A DNA stretch of 64,000 nucleotides from DATJPR01 sp963843525 (GTDB lineage: Bacteria > Bacteroidota > Ignavibacteria > UBA10030 > UBA6906), in contig CAWJKM010000002.1 in the NCBI GenBank assembly GCA_963843525.1, positions 62,001 through 126,000 on the forward strand. Direction: 5' to 3'. Below, piece after piece: positions 16,735 to 25,518 of the stretch. Numbering within the stretch: the first letter of the stretch is position 1; every line of letters begins with the position of its first letter. Under the pieces are notes generated by a model that worked only from the letters and a program-made list of their open reading frames with translations, did not search any database and was not told the origin of the DNA. The position numbers and the translations under genes are program-made.

Positions 16735-17181
16735 ATGCCGTCAAACATCGTCCGCCTCCACCGGGTGCTCCGCGCGCCCGCGGAAAGAGTCTATCGGGCA
16801 TATCTCGACCCGGACGCAATGGCCAAATGGCTGCCGCCAAACGGCTTTACAGGCAAGGTTCATCAGATTGACGCCAGGGTCGGTGGTTCGTACAAGATGT
16901 CGTTTACGAATTTTTCGACGGGCCAGAGTCACTCTTTTGGCGGAGAATATCTCGAGTTGGTGCCCTATGAGCGGATTCGCCACACGGATACATTCGACGA
17001 CTCGAACCTGCCCGGAACCATGCTGACGACGATTCTTCTGACGAAGGTCTCGTGCGGGACCGAATTGAACGTTGTGCAGGAAGGAATCCCCGACGCCATT
17101 CCGCTGGATGGCTGTTACCTCGGATGGCAGGAATCGCTTGCGCTCCTTGCGAAGCTCGTCGAAGCCGAGATTCCCGGGTAG
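16735..17181 (+). CDS. SRPBCC (AHSA1-like) domain protein
   Basis: This 148-residue protein has the START/Bet v1-like fold of the AHSA1 branch: HRVLRAPAERVYRAYLDPDAMAKWLPP at the N-terminus, then beta strands VGGSYKMSF and FGGEYLELVPYERI, and a C-terminal helix LDGCYLGWQESLALLAKLVE. Such proteins bind hydrophobic ligands or act as stress-related chaperone-like factors. Ligand unknown. Length normal. It stands alone with a weak GGGGAAGCC upstream of the ATG. Confidence 0.88.
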   Translation: MPSNIVRLHRVLRAPAERVYRAYLDPDAMAKWLPPNGFTGKVHQIDARVGGSYKMSFTNFSTGQSHSFGGEYLELVPYERIRHTDTFDDSNLPGTMLTTILLTKVSCGTELNVVQEGIPDAIPLDGCYLGWQESLALLAKLVEAEIPG

Positions 17182-17233
17182 GCGGGCACGAACGCATAAC
17201 ACACGACACGCCTTGTCGTATACTCATGGAGGA

Positions 17234-17719
17234 ATGAGAGGGTTGTTCCGTATGCATCGCGACGACATCTTACGGTTGCTTGGCGACATGAATTGGGGCA
17301 ATCCCGAGGTAGTCCAGAGTGCCGCAGTGGCTGAGCTGGCGGCACATCTCGACGATGAGGATCTGACGTTGGTGGCGACACAATCGGAACAGTGTCCAAA
17401 GGCATGCTGGCAGAATGCAGCCCTGGTTCTCCAGTCCATAGGGTATCCAAGAATCAAATCTGTGGTTCCCATTCTCCTGGAGTGGTTTCGGGATGTCAAC
17501 TGGCCTGGTGTCAGGACGATGGTGAGTCTTCTGAAAACTGTGGAGGCCCCCCTCCTGGTTTCGCGTATTGAAGAGATGAGCAAACGAGTGGTGTCTGAGA
17601 ATGATGACGGTTGGGCCTGGGGCCTCATGTTTCTGATGCGCGAACTCGGAATAGAAGCCGGCGATTTTGTGGATGAAGAAACCTATCATCAGCTTCACCG
17701 ACTGAGCCAATCGGAATGA
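17234..17719 (+). CDS. DUF5071-type helical repeat protein
   Basis: The 161-residue protein matches the DUF5071 pattern VVPILLEWFRDVNWPGV (W-x-D-x-N-W-P) followed by SRIEEMSKRVVSENDDGWAWGLMFLMREL. DUF5071 proteins are HEAT-like and are often found as immunity-type or cassette-borne genes. The start is uncertain: GGAGG at 17228 favours TTG 17243 (10-base spacing) over ATG 17234 (1 base) or ATG 17252. A 6-bp hairpin (ACGACA/TGTCGT, 17203-17219) lies just upstream. Confidence 0.78.
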   Translation: MRGLFRMHRDDILRLLGDMNWGNPEVVQSAAVAELAAHLDDEDLTLVATQSEQCPKACWQNAALVLQSIGYPRIKSVVPILLEWFRDVNWPGVRTMVSLLKTVEAPLLVSRIEEMSKRVVSENDDGWAWGLMFLMRELGIEAGDFVDEETYHQLHRLSQSE

Positions 17720-17768
17720 GAGCGCTCAGCGCAAAACCACTCAACACAAGACGAAAGCAGTCGATCAC

Positions 17769-17972
17769 ATGAAACCCAAACAATACGTCATCGACTTCGT
17801 AGTCATGTTTGCCATTGTCCTGGTGGTGAATCTGATCGTGACGTTCCTTTATGGCCTCATCGTCCACGGTTCAGGCACCCTGGAGTGGGAGAGCGCTTTC
17901 ACTTTTGCCATCAGTCTCGGCATTATCTTGCCATGGATTCGCCGGCATGATGAGGGGCAGAAGGCGAAATAG
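17769..17972 (+). CDS. Small two-helix membrane protein
   Basis: A 67-residue protein with two hydrophobic helices, VVMFAIVLVVNLIVTFLYGL and a second of about 18 residues around FAISLGIILPW, and a basic end RRHDEGQKAK. No clear Shine-Dalgarno, but the composition and topology are convincing. It resembles many short unnamed membrane proteins. Function unknown. Confidence 0.65.
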   Translation: MKPKQYVIDFVVMFAIVLVVNLIVTFLYGLIVHGSGTLEWESAFTFAISLGIILPWIRRHDEGQKAK

Positions 17973-18114
17973 CCCGGCTTTCGGCCTCCGCGTGCTCCAA
18001 CTCCCGATAATGAATGGTACCACGGCTCGCCTCTCTGACTGAGACGGAATGGTCAGCCTCGTGGCCGCTCTATCATTGGCTGCATAGATGCCAACAAGTG
18101 CAGGAACGCTCACC

Positions 18115-18681
18115 ATGAGTTCGGGCATTCTCATCATCGCAGTTTCCATCCTTTGGGTGGGTTCGGAGATCATCCTGGCCCGGACAAAACGCTCCCATTC
18201 ATCGGATATGTCATTAGATAAATCGTCGCTCCGTGTACTCTGGATCACGATCGCTGTCGCAGTGAATGTCGGCGTCCTTCTCAGCTTTCAGCGAATTGGG
18301 CACATGGGAAATGGATCTCGAATCCTTCCCATCGCCGGTCTCATCTTCATTGTTTGCGGTCTGCTCGTTCGCTGGCTTGCCATTCTTTCCCTGAAGCGTC
18401 AATTCACAGTGGACGTTTCGATTGCAGAAGATCATCGCATCATCAGGACAGGCATGTATCGATTTGTTCGCCATCCAGCCTACGCAGGCAGTCTGCTGTC
18501 ATTCCTCGGCCTTGCACTCTGCTTCTCGAACTATGTCAGCATGGTAATAATCTTCGTCCCGATATGTCTGGCCTTTCTCTACAGAATTCACGTTGAAGAA
18601 GAAGCGCTCATCAATGCGTTCGGCAGCCAATACCTCGACTACTGCGCGTCGACCAGGCGATTGATTCCAGGCATTTTTTGA
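18115..18681 (+). CDS. Isoprenylcysteine carboxyl methyltransferase family (ICMT-like) protein
   Basis: This 188-residue membrane protein has about five transmembrane segments and the ICMT/PEMT signature HRIIRTGMYRFVRHPAYAG (R-x2-Y-R-x-V-R-H-P-x-Y), then a C-terminal VEEEALINAFGSQYLDYCA that closes the SAM-binding site. Bacterial members methylate unknown membrane-associated substrates with SAM. Start chosen at ATG 18115 (AGGAA upstream); ATG 18088 would add nine residues. The substrate is unknown. Confidence 0.88.
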   Translation: MSSGILIIAVSILWVGSEIILARTKRSHSSDMSLDKSSLRVLWITIAVAVNVGVLLSFQRIGHMGNGSRILPIAGLIFIVCGLLVRWLAILSLKRQFTVDVSIAEDHRIIRTGMYRFVRHPAYAGSLLSFLGLALCFSNYVSMVIIFVPICLAFLYRIHVEEEALINAFGSQYLDYCASTRRLIPGIF

Positions 18682-18853
18682 ATGCGAGTCTCTTCGCTGA
18701 TCCACGGAGAAGTTCCTTCCCCCGCCCATGTGTGACGATGATGGTCGGACGGGACGCGTTGTGGCGTTGAGAGGTTAGTTGTCATGCATGCCGGTGGGCA
18801 TCGGAACAGGAACCCGGCAAGATCCATTGATGTGAAATCCCAGGGTGAGACTG

Positions 18854-19801
18854 ATGGTCAGGAAAAAGGTTCCCTCTGTGCTGCAGGCAATCGGCAATAC
18901 CCCGCTGGTTCATCTGAACAAAGTCATGCTGCCGGATTCTGCCGACGTTTTCGTCAAGCTGGAATACTATAATCCAACCGGCTCGTACAAAGACCGCATG
19001 GCGCTATCGATGATCGAGGAAGCTGAGAACCGGGGGGACCTGCGCCCGGGAATGAGCGTGGTGGAATATACGGGCGGGAGCACCGGCTCCTCTCTTGCAT
19101 TTGTCTGCGCCGTGAAAGGATATCGGTTCCGCGTCGTCTCCTCCGACGCGTTTGCGAAAGAGAAACTCCAAACGATGAAAGCCTTCGGGGCTGAGTTGAC
19201 GATCATTCCCAGCCAGGGCGGAATGGTAACCCCGGACCTTACACCCAGGATGATCCAGCGGGCCCGGGAGATTGCCGGGTCAGAACCAAGCTACTTCACC
19301 AACCAGCTTGAAAATACCGATGCCGCGACAGGATATGAACAGATCGCTCATGAGTTGGTGGAACAGCTCGGCGGGCCGATCCATGCCTTCTGTGCCTCGG
19401 TGGGTACGGCACACATGCTGATGGGTGTCGCCCACGTCCTGCGCCGGTTTCATCCATCCCCCCGGATTGTCGCGTTCGAACCCGCTTCCTCTCCGGTCAT
19501 TTCCGGAGGCGCTCGTGGGTCACATCACGTCGAGGGGATAGGCATCGGCTTCGTCCCGCCGTTGTTGGACAAAGCGTTCTATGATGAAGCGCGGGGAATC
19601 GATGAAGCTGAAGCACGGCGCATGGCGTATCGCCTGGCAAGGGAAGAGGGGATCTTTGCCGGCACGTCAAGTGCTCTGAATGTGCTGGGGGCGTGCGCCC
19701 TCGCGCATGAACTGGGGCCGGGACATACCGTCGTAACCGTCGCCGTCGATACCGGACTGAAATATCTTGCCGGAGACCTGTTCGGGCAGGAAGATCAGTA
19801 G
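18854..19801 (+). CDS. Cysteine synthase/cystathionine beta-synthase family PLP enzyme
   Basis: The 315-residue protein is a fold type II PLP enzyme. The Schiff-base lysine is K46 in NPTGSYKDRMAL (the family usually has GSVKDR). The cofactor phosphate loop is EYTGGSTGSSLAF (first T/S-GN-x-G position), and GIGIGFVPPLL and GTSSALNV are further family segments. It probably makes cysteine or a related beta-substituted alanine from an activated serine. It is not next to a serine acetyltransferase gene, so O-acetylserine use is an assumption. ATG 18854 has AGGGTG upstream; GTG 18845 is an alternative. Confidence 0.9.
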   Translation: MVRKKVPSVLQAIGNTPLVHLNKVMLPDSADVFVKLEYYNPTGSYKDRMALSMIEEAENRGDLRPGMSVVEYTGGSTGSSLAFVCAVKGYRFRVVSSDAFAKEKLQTMKAFGAELTIIPSQGGMVTPDLTPRMIQRAREIAGSEPSYFTNQLENTDAATGYEQIAHELVEQLGGPIHAFCASVGTAHMLMGVAHVLRRFHPSPRIVAFEPASSPVISGGARGSHHVEGIGIGFVPPLLDKAFYDEARGIDEAEARRMAYRLAREEGIFAGTSSALNVLGACALAHELGPGHTVVTVAVDTGLKYLAGDLFGQEDQ

Positions 19802-19901
19802 CGATGTGCAGCTGAGGGGGAGCCCCGGAACACGACACCTGACACTACGCGATGTCACTCGTCACAATGCGTCGCCAACCTGATCCCCGGAGGCCACTAC
19901 C

Positions 19902-19994
19902 ATGAAGATGGACTCAGAGAAAATCGACGAAGTGGTGCTTGCTCTCTTGCGCCTCACGAGTTTCGAGAAACTGTTCGCGAAGCCGGATGAATAG
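19902..19994 (+). pseudogene. Truncated DUF6429-type gene
   Basis: This 30-codon frame (MKMDSEKIDEVVLALLRLTS, then FEKLFAKPDE, stop) begins like the widespread small DUF6429 proteins (K-I-D-x-x-V-L-A-L-L-x-L-T), which normally continue with RAWKG-DWDALDRLHEKG. Here that second half is missing. A CGGAGG ribosome-binding site at 19889 is preserved. It is either a truncated gene or a very short expressed peptide. Confidence 0.5.
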
Positions 19995-20086
19995 CAATGG
20001 ATGATGCAGCACACGCGACAGCAGCCCGATGAAACACGCACGTCAACTTCTCAGGTCATCAAGACTGCCCAACAACCAACGACAGA

Positions 20087-20227
20087 ATGATAAGACCCTT
20101 TTTTGAACAGTTTCGCACCATTCATTACTCGCCGATGTTTCGGCCTGAGATTCTCGTCCTCCTCATCCCTGCAGCGGCAACACTCCTCGTGCATCTTTGT
20201 TGTTCGAAAACCGAAACAGCCGATTGA
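20087..20227 (+). CDS. Possible 46-residue membrane peptide
   Basis: A short frame with an aromatic-rich N-terminus (MIRPFFEQFRTIHYSPMFRP) and one hydrophobic helix (EILVLLIPAAATLLVHLCC). No ribosome-binding site and no family recognised. It could be the remnant of a membrane protein. Confidence 0.25.
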   Translation: MIRPFFEQFRTIHYSPMFRPEILVLLIPAAATLLVHLCCSKTETAD

Positions 20228-20449
20228 GCAATTGTGACCGAGGGAAAAATCTTACATTTGATGTGGTAAACGCCCTGGAGTGTTCCGATTATGGTCATGC
20301 GCCAGCGGCTCACCTGCGCAACAATCTCCTGGTGTTCTGCTGGCTGTCGGGAGAAGCGTCGGCCCAACGAGTGCACCGTGTGCTCTTTCATTTGCTGAAG
20401 CGATGGTGAAAGAAGATTTGGGAAAATGAACTGAGAAGAGAGAACATCC

Positions 20450-20926
20450 ATGATAGAGATAATAAGAACCAATTCTGACAATCGCGATTTCGTGGAACTG
20501 GTGAAATTACTTGATGCAGATCTGGCAAAGCGAGACGGTGAAGACCATTCCTTCTATGCTCAATTCAACAAGATTGACAAAATCAAATATGTCGTCGTCG
20601 CGTATGACCATGGCAGGTCGGTTGGCTGCGGAGCGATAAAAGAGTATGCGGCGAAGACAATGGAAATCAAACGAATGTACGTTTCGCCGGGGAACAGGAA
20701 AAAGGGCGTTGCCACAAAAATTCTCTCTGAATTGGAACAATGGGCGAGGGAGTTGTCGTATCCGCGGTGTATATTGGAGACAGGGAAAAGGCAGCCGGAA
20801 GCCATTGGACTCTACCAAAAAAACGGCTATACATCAATTCCCAACTATGGACAATATGCCGGTGCGGAAAACAGTGTATGCTTCGAAAAGGAAATAAGTG
20901 ATGAGCCGAACGTACGACAGAGGTGA
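20450..20926 (+). CDS. GNAT family N-acetyltransferase
   Basis: This 158-residue protein has the GNAT core. Motif A is MEIKRMYVSPGNRKKGVATKIL, with the R/Q-x-x-G-x-G/A acetyl-CoA loop as RKKGVA. Motif B is CILETGKRQPEAIGLYQKNGY, and the end is IPNYGQYAGAENSVCFEKEI, as in small GNATs that acetylate unknown amines. Start ATG with GAGAAGAGAG upstream. It precedes the next gene by 27 bases. Confidence 0.9.
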   Translation: MIEIIRTNSDNRDFVELVKLLDADLAKRDGEDHSFYAQFNKIDKIKYVVVAYDHGRSVGCGAIKEYAAKTMEIKRMYVSPGNRKKGVATKILSELEQWARELSYPRCILETGKRQPEAIGLYQKNGYTSIPNYGQYAGAENSVCFEKEISDEPNVRQR

Positions 20927-20953
20927 AGCACAAGCGCGCACACCGGGGAAAAC

Positions 20954-21271
20954 ATGAACGTCCGGTTATTCTACTTCGAAGGTTGCCCAAACGTTGAGGC
21001 GACGTTTGACCTCCTCAGGGAGTGTCTTGCCGACGAAAAGGTGACTGGGCCCATCGTCAGGACCAGAATCCTGGATGAGGCTCAGGCCGCCGAGCATGGC
21101 TTTCTCGGCTCACCCTCGATTCAAATCAACGGCGAGGATATCGAATCGGCCCGGCGGGATGATAAGCCGTTTTTCGGTTGTCGGATTTACGACTCAGCCT
21201 CAACAACCCCCGGCGTCCCATCGAGGCAGACGATCATCGATGCAATCCGGCGTGCGCGCGGCCGCGCATAA
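20954..21271 (+). CDS. Thioredoxin-like fold protein of the DUF2703/mercury-associated type
   Basis: The 105-residue protein starts with a beta strand and a single-cysteine active-site-like turn (VRLFYFEGCPNVEA) and has the thioredoxin-family cis-Pro region GSPSIQINGEDIE, followed by PFFGCRIY with a second conserved Cys. Similar proteins are annotated as thioredoxin-like or found next to mercury or arsenic genes. It lacks a CxxC, so it is probably not a classical disulfide oxidoreductase. It is 27 bases after the GNAT gene and may be co-transcribed. Confidence 0.75.
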   Translation: MNVRLFYFEGCPNVEATFDLLRECLADEKVTGPIVRTRILDEAQAAEHGFLGSPSIQINGEDIESARRDDKPFFGCRIYDSASTTPGVPSRQTIIDAIRRARGRA

Positions 21272-21429
21272 CAACTTCGGCGCTTCGATCGCCTCGTCTG
21301 GAGAAGCGGTGTCAAGGCGTAGACTGCAGGAATGAGCGCTTGTGCAATGTCGTGTCTCGGATGCTCCCCGCCGGGGTTCGTCTTCGGGAGGAGCGCGAAA
21401 ACTGAAATGTCACAACCTGGAGCCCTACC

Positions 21430-21849
21430 ATGGAACAGCCCGTACTGTCCAACCCGGATGTCTACCCGACAGACGAGGTGCTTCATTCCCATCTCGGGAA
21501 GGCAAAAGCGTCGTTTGATTCGCTCTTCGAGTACAACCATGAGACTTTTCCCGACTTTGCAGAACGCTGGAAATACTACAACGATGGGAAGAACTGGCTG
21601 CTCAATGTGTCAAGGAAGAAGAAGACGCTCTTCTGGCTTTCCGTGTGGGATGGCTGGTTCCGCACGACGTTCTATCTCAACCCCAAAGCGGCAGAATGCG
21701 TCCGGGATCTCGATATCCCGAAAGATCTCAAAAAGCAGTTCAAAGAGACGGCCGGAAAGAAATTCCGGGGCCTTACTGTTGTGATCAAGGCGAAGAAGGA
21801 CGTGAAGGTCTATAAGGAGATTCTTGCACTCAAGATGGCCAGTATGTAA
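21430..21849 (+). CDS. DUF3788 family protein
   Basis: This 139-residue protein matches the DUF3788 pattern: FEYNHETFPDFAERWKYYNDGKNWLLNVSRKKKTLFWLSVW, then FRTTFYLNPKAAECV and GLTVVIKAKKDVKVYKEI. The fold is related to small, YdhG-like domains. No function is known. It is a single-gene unit followed by a remnant of a GT39-type gene. Confidence 0.87.
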   Translation: MEQPVLSNPDVYPTDEVLHSHLGKAKASFDSLFEYNHETFPDFAERWKYYNDGKNWLLNVSRKKKTLFWLSVWDGWFRTTFYLNPKAAECVRDLDIPKDLKKQFKETAGKKFRGLTVVIKAKKDVKVYKEILALKMASM

Positions 21850-21993
21850 GGGGAGTAGCTCGACACTGATGAGCGCGGTGGAAGTATCACGGGTATGTCT
21901 CTGTCATGGTGCCGTTGACCCTGTAACATCCATGCTTCGATTCGCGTATTCTTCTCAGACACCTGTCGCTTACCACCTTCCACAATTTGAACT

Positions 21994-22170
21994 ATGCCTG
22001 ATCAGCAGAATCTCTCCAACCTCCAACAACTGTGGTCGGACGTTCGAACACACCTGTTCACCAAAGACTTCCGCCCCGTAGTGTTTACGTCTTTCGGATT
22101 TTTCGTGCTGGTGATGGCACCGAACTTCACCGGGTGGTACGGATATTTCTGCGATGAGTTCTACCACTGA
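21994..22170 (+). pseudogene. Truncated N-terminus of a GT39-type glycosyltransferase
   Basis: The 58-codon frame has a cytoplasmic N-terminus, one hydrophobic helix (VVFTSFGFFVLVMAP) and WYGYFCDEFYH before a stop. The end matches the first periplasmic loop of the intact GT39-type proteins at 37477 (YGYFRDELYYIACS) and 55308 (YGYFIDELYYVACS). The frame stops exactly where the conserved Y-Y-x-A-C would follow. It is a gene remnant. Confidence 0.6.
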
Positions 22171-22226
22171 AGAAATCCCGGCTGCCCGGGGGGACGGAAG
22201 AAGGGAAAACAGATGAAAGGAGTTTC

Positions 22227-23090
22227 GTGCTCACCATTGAATCAGTGACGAAGCGTTACCGCTCAGGAACCGTGGCCATCGATAACCTGTCGTTCAGTTG
22301 CGGAAACGGGATCGTCGGCCTGCTGGGCCCGAACGGGGCCGGCAAGTCGACGTTGATGCATATGATCGTGACGCTCACGAAGCCCACCTCCGGGCGTATT
22401 CTCTTCCAGGGGCGGGATATCCGACGCGAACCCGATTTTGTCCGTGAGCGGCTGGGCTATCTTCCTCAGGATTTCGGCGTGTACGAAAGTGTCACAGCGT
22501 TCGAGTTTGTTTCGTATCTCGGCGGACTGAAAGGAGTACGGACACGCGGCAAGGTGATGGAGGTGCTGGAAGCCGTGAATCTCCATGCCTCGGCCCACCG
22601 GCAGGTGAAGACTTTTTCCGGCGGGATGAAGCAACGACTCGGAATTGCCCAGGCGCTTGTGAATGATCCTGAACTGTTGATCGTCGATGAGCCGACCTCC
22701 GGCCTTGATCCGGAAGAGCGTATCCGCTTCCGAACCCTTGTCACCACTCTGGCCCAAACATCGCTCGTCATCCTTTCGACCCATATTGTGTCCGATGTTG
22801 CCGCCGTCGCCGGGACGATCGCTCTTCTCAAGAAGGGAAAACTCCTCGACTGCAAACCTCCGGAGGAAATCATCTTTTCTGCGGCGGGACACGTCTGGGA
22901 GGCCGTCATCCCCTCGGCCGAGTTCAACCATCAAAAATCACTTGTTCGTATCTCCTCGGCTGTCCAGAAACCCGACGGAATGCATATCCGTTTTGTGGGT
23001 GCGGGCGCGTCGATCCCGGGCGCCGTTTCCGTGGAACCGGACCTCGAAGACGCGTTTCTCTTTCTGACGGGAGAGGACCGCATCTCATGA
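22227..23090 (+). CDS. ABC transporter ATP-binding protein
   Basis: The 287-residue ATPase has Walker A GLLGPNGAGKSTL (about residues 32-44), Q-loop YLPQDFGVY, signature FSGGMKQRLGIAQAL, Walker B LLIVDEPTSGLDP and the H-switch ILSTHIVSD. The C-terminal 70 residues are a regulatory extension. Start GTG with AAAGGAG upstream. It overlaps the permease gene by 4 bases (ATGA), so the two are translationally coupled. The type (no dedicated binding protein, fused two-half permease) fits an exporter. Substrate unknown. Confidence 0.93.
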   Translation: MLTIESVTKRYRSGTVAIDNLSFSCGNGIVGLLGPNGAGKSTLMHMIVTLTKPTSGRILFQGRDIRREPDFVRERLGYLPQDFGVYESVTAFEFVSYLGGLKGVRTRGKVMEVLEAVNLHASAHRQVKTFSGGMKQRLGIAQALVNDPELLIVDEPTSGLDPEERIRFRTLVTTLAQTSLVILSTHIVSDVAAVAGTIALLKKGKLLDCKPPEEIIFSAAGHVWEAVIPSAEFNHQKSLVRISSAVQKPDGMHIRFVGAGASIPGAVSVEPDLEDAFLFLTGEDRIS

Positions 23091-24664
23091 GTTCAACGCT
23101 CTTCCTGCTGGGATCGGTGGCTCTCACCGAAATGAAACTCCGTTTCCGCCGCTCCTCCACATGGGTGCTCTTTCTCCTGCTTTGCATCACCGCATTCCTC
23201 CTGATGCCCGATGTGGGTTCGGGGGCCGTAATGTTTTTGATCGGGGACAGGCGGGTGTTGCTCAACTCCGCTGCAACATCGCTCACGTCAGCACTGCTGG
23301 GAGGATTCGTACTGAGTCTGTTCGGGTTCTACCTCATCAGCGATTCGGTGACCCGGGATCTTCGCACCGGCGTCGGGCGTCTCATCGCTCCTTCTCCCGT
23401 TCCATCGGCGACCTACCTGGCCGGGAAATTCCTGGGGAATGGAGTGTTCCTGTACGCGATCGGCTGTATTTTCATGATCGCGTGCATGTTGGTGCACATG
23501 GTGCGAGGAGAAGTGTCCCTGGAGCCGATCGTCTTTGCCAGGACCTTCGCGTTGATGTTTCTCCCCATGGGACCAACCGTCGCGGCCCTGGCAATCATGT
23601 TTGAGTGTGTCCCGTTCCTCTCCGGCCGGGGGGGTGATGTTCTGTATTTCTTCTTCTGGGTTCTGGGCTTAAGCCTTCCCGTAGCACTAGTCGGTTCGTC
23701 CCACGATCCGAGCTGGCTTCTCGGGTTCGATATTACCGGCATCGGGTTCTTTATTTCGAACATTATCCGTGTGACCGGCTCAACGCATTTCACGATCGGT
23801 TATGCACCGTACAATGCAACCCTCTCGCCGGTCATTTTCCGGGGGCTTGACCTGGACCCTGCCTTTGTCGTCCCGCGAATGTGCTCAGTACTGATGGCAC
23901 TTCCTCTCCTTGGCATCGCCCTCGCTGCCTTCCGGCGGTTCGATCCTGCCGCGGGGAAATCCAAAAAAGGCGGAAGCGGCGCTATCGCACGCTTTGTGCA
24001 GAAACTTCGGTCGGACTGGCTCCATGGATTGGTTCCGCGCATCGGATGGCTCACCGGCCCACCGGGTCTGCTGAAAGCGACAATTCTCGATGCGCACCTC
24101 ACCGCGTCGCTTGCTCCGCTTCTCGCCGTGGTGATGATCGCCGCTTCCCTAATCGGCATCCTTGCTCCGGCGGACACGATTCGAAGCACTCTTATGCCCG
24201 TGTTGTTTTTCCTTTTCGTCCCGGCGCTTTCGTCCACCGGTACGCGCGACAGGAGCGGCAATGTCGCTCAGCTGATCTTCAGCACCCCCCTTGTGCGACG
24301 GCACTATGGACTTTTGAAATTCCTCTCATCCCTTGCCGTGATCCTCCTCCTGTCCATCGTCCCGTTCATCCGGGTCGCGCTGGACAACCCCTTCGGCGGC
24401 GTGGCGTTGCTCAATGGCCTGGTTTTCGTCGCCGCATCTGCCACTTTTCTCGGGCTTCTGACAGGGACACCGAAGGCCTTTGCCGTGGTCTTCCTGCTCT
24501 TCATGTATCTTGCCGTAAGCACCAGGTCGGAGCCGGCGTTTGACTTCGCCGGATTGAGGGGACTCGCAACGCCGGGAGTCATTGCCGCGTATGCCGCCCT
24601 TTCAATGCTGATGATTGCGGCAACGCATGTAGGCGAACGCTGGAGAGAGGCCAGAGAGGAGTGA
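23087..24664 (+). CDS. ABC transporter permease, large ABC-2-like
   Basis: This 525-residue protein has about twelve hydrophobic helices arranged as two similar halves (about 1-270 and 320-525), with N-terminal MKLRFRRSSTWVLFLLLCITAFLL and a cytoplasmic linker RRFDPAAGKSKKGG. The two ABC-2-like halves (for example DSVTRDLRTGVGRLIAPSPV and GTRDRSGNVAQLIFSTPLVR) would form the channel for the ATPase encoded upstream. Fused ABC-2 permeases of this kind are common in FCB bacteria. Substrate unknown. Confidence 0.85.
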   Translation: MSSTLFLLGSVALTEMKLRFRRSSTWVLFLLLCITAFLLMPDVGSGAVMFLIGDRRVLLNSAATSLTSALLGGFVLSLFGFYLISDSVTRDLRTGVGRLIAPSPVPSATYLAGKFLGNGVFLYAIGCIFMIACMLVHMVRGEVSLEPIVFARTFALMFLPMGPTVAALAIMFECVPFLSGRGGDVLYFFFWVLGLSLPVALVGSSHDPSWLLGFDITGIGFFISNIIRVTGSTHFTIGYAPYNATLSPVIFRGLDLDPAFVVPRMCSVLMALPLLGIALAAFRRFDPAAGKSKKGGSGAIARFVQKLRSDWLHGLVPRIGWLTGPPGLLKATILDAHLTASLAPLLAVVMIAASLIGILAPADTIRSTLMPVLFFLFVPALSSTGTRDRSGNVAQLIFSTPLVRRHYGLLKFLSSLAVILLLSIVPFIRVALDNPFGGVALLNGLVFVAASATFLGLLTGTPKAFAVVFLLFMYLAVSTRSEPAFDFAGLRGLATPGVIAAYAALSMLMIAATHVGERWREAREE

Positions 24665-24762
24665 ATGAGAGGGGCGAAGCGTACGAATTGTTGAAGCCAA
24701 GAGTTCAAGACTGTGTACTCACTCCATGCCGCTTTCATCGATCGGAAAACTCTGAGGTTCAT

Positions 24763-25518
24763 ATGAAACAATGGTACGAGGAACTTTTCGCCAATTTTGC
24801 GAATCAATACGAAAGCGAACCCTTCACAAAGGGTACCGTGGGAGAGATCGATTTCATCGAAAAAGAGTGCGACTTCAACCGGTCTTTCAAGATTCTCGAC
24901 ATTGGTTGTGGCACCGGTCGTCACGCGGTTGAGCTTGCTCGCCGCGGATACTCCGTCACCGGCATCGACCTATCCGAATCGATGCTTGCCAGGGCCAGAA
25001 TGAAGGCTCAGCAGGCGGATATCCAGGTTGAGTTCATTCAATCCGATGCGCGCAAGTTGCCCTTCATCAACGAGTTTGATTTGGCTATTATGTTATGTGA
25101 AGGCGGCTTTCCGTTGATGGAAACTGATGAAATGAACAATATGATTCTCCAATCTGCCGCAAACGCGCTCAGGGACGGGGGCAAGTTCATCTTCACGACG
25201 CTCAATGGGCTTTTCCCGCTCTTTCATTCCGTGAAGGATTTTATCAACGGCGCGGAGAGCGGAAGTCACACCTCACGCAATTCGTTCGATCTGATGACTT
25301 TTCGGGACTCCTCCACCCTCGATTTCATTGATGATGATGGACAGTCCCGAAGCATCCAGTGCAATGAGAGATATTATGTACCCTCTGAGATATCCTGGCT
25401 CCTGAAATCGTTGGGGTTCAGGACGGTCGAAATCTACGGATGTAAGATTGGTGCGTTTAGCCGTCGCGATGCGCTGACAACCGAGGACTATGAAATGTTG
25501 ATCGTAGCACAAAAATGA
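24763..25518 (+). CDS. Class I SAM-dependent methyltransferase
   Basis: The 251-residue protein has motif I FKILDIGCGTGRHAVELARRG (D-x-G-x-G-x-G, about residues 47-55), motif II GIDLSESML with the acidic Asp, motif III-like FIQSDARKLPFINEFDL, and a C-terminal domain. The substrate is not evident. Start chosen at the ATG after TGAGG, 98 bases past the permease stop; the frame is open from the permease end but has no coding character there. Confidence 0.88.
   Translation: MKQWYEELFANFANQYESEPFTKGTVGEIDFIEKECDFNRSFKILDIGCGTGRHAVELARRGYSVTGIDLSESMLARARMKAQQADIQVEFIQSDARKLPFINEFDLAIMLCEGGFPLMETDEMNNMILQSAANALRDGGKFIFTTLNGLFPLFHSVKDFINGAESGSHTSRNSFDLMTFRDSSTLDFIDDDGQSRSIQCNERYYVPSEISWLLKSLGFRTVEIYGCKIGAFSRRDALTTEDYEMLIVAQK

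Noticed and set aside
20060..20370. Two GCCCAAC heptamers resembling attC end boxes
   Set aside because: Both are in the same orientation without matching GTTGGGC partners; heptamers of this kind occur by chance.
21259..21330. attC-like GCATAACAACTTCGGCG ... GGCGTAGAC arrangement after the thioredoxin-like gene
   Set aside because: The terminal box lacks the GTT core, the arms pair poorly, and no similar element follows neighbouring genes, so I do not call an integron site.
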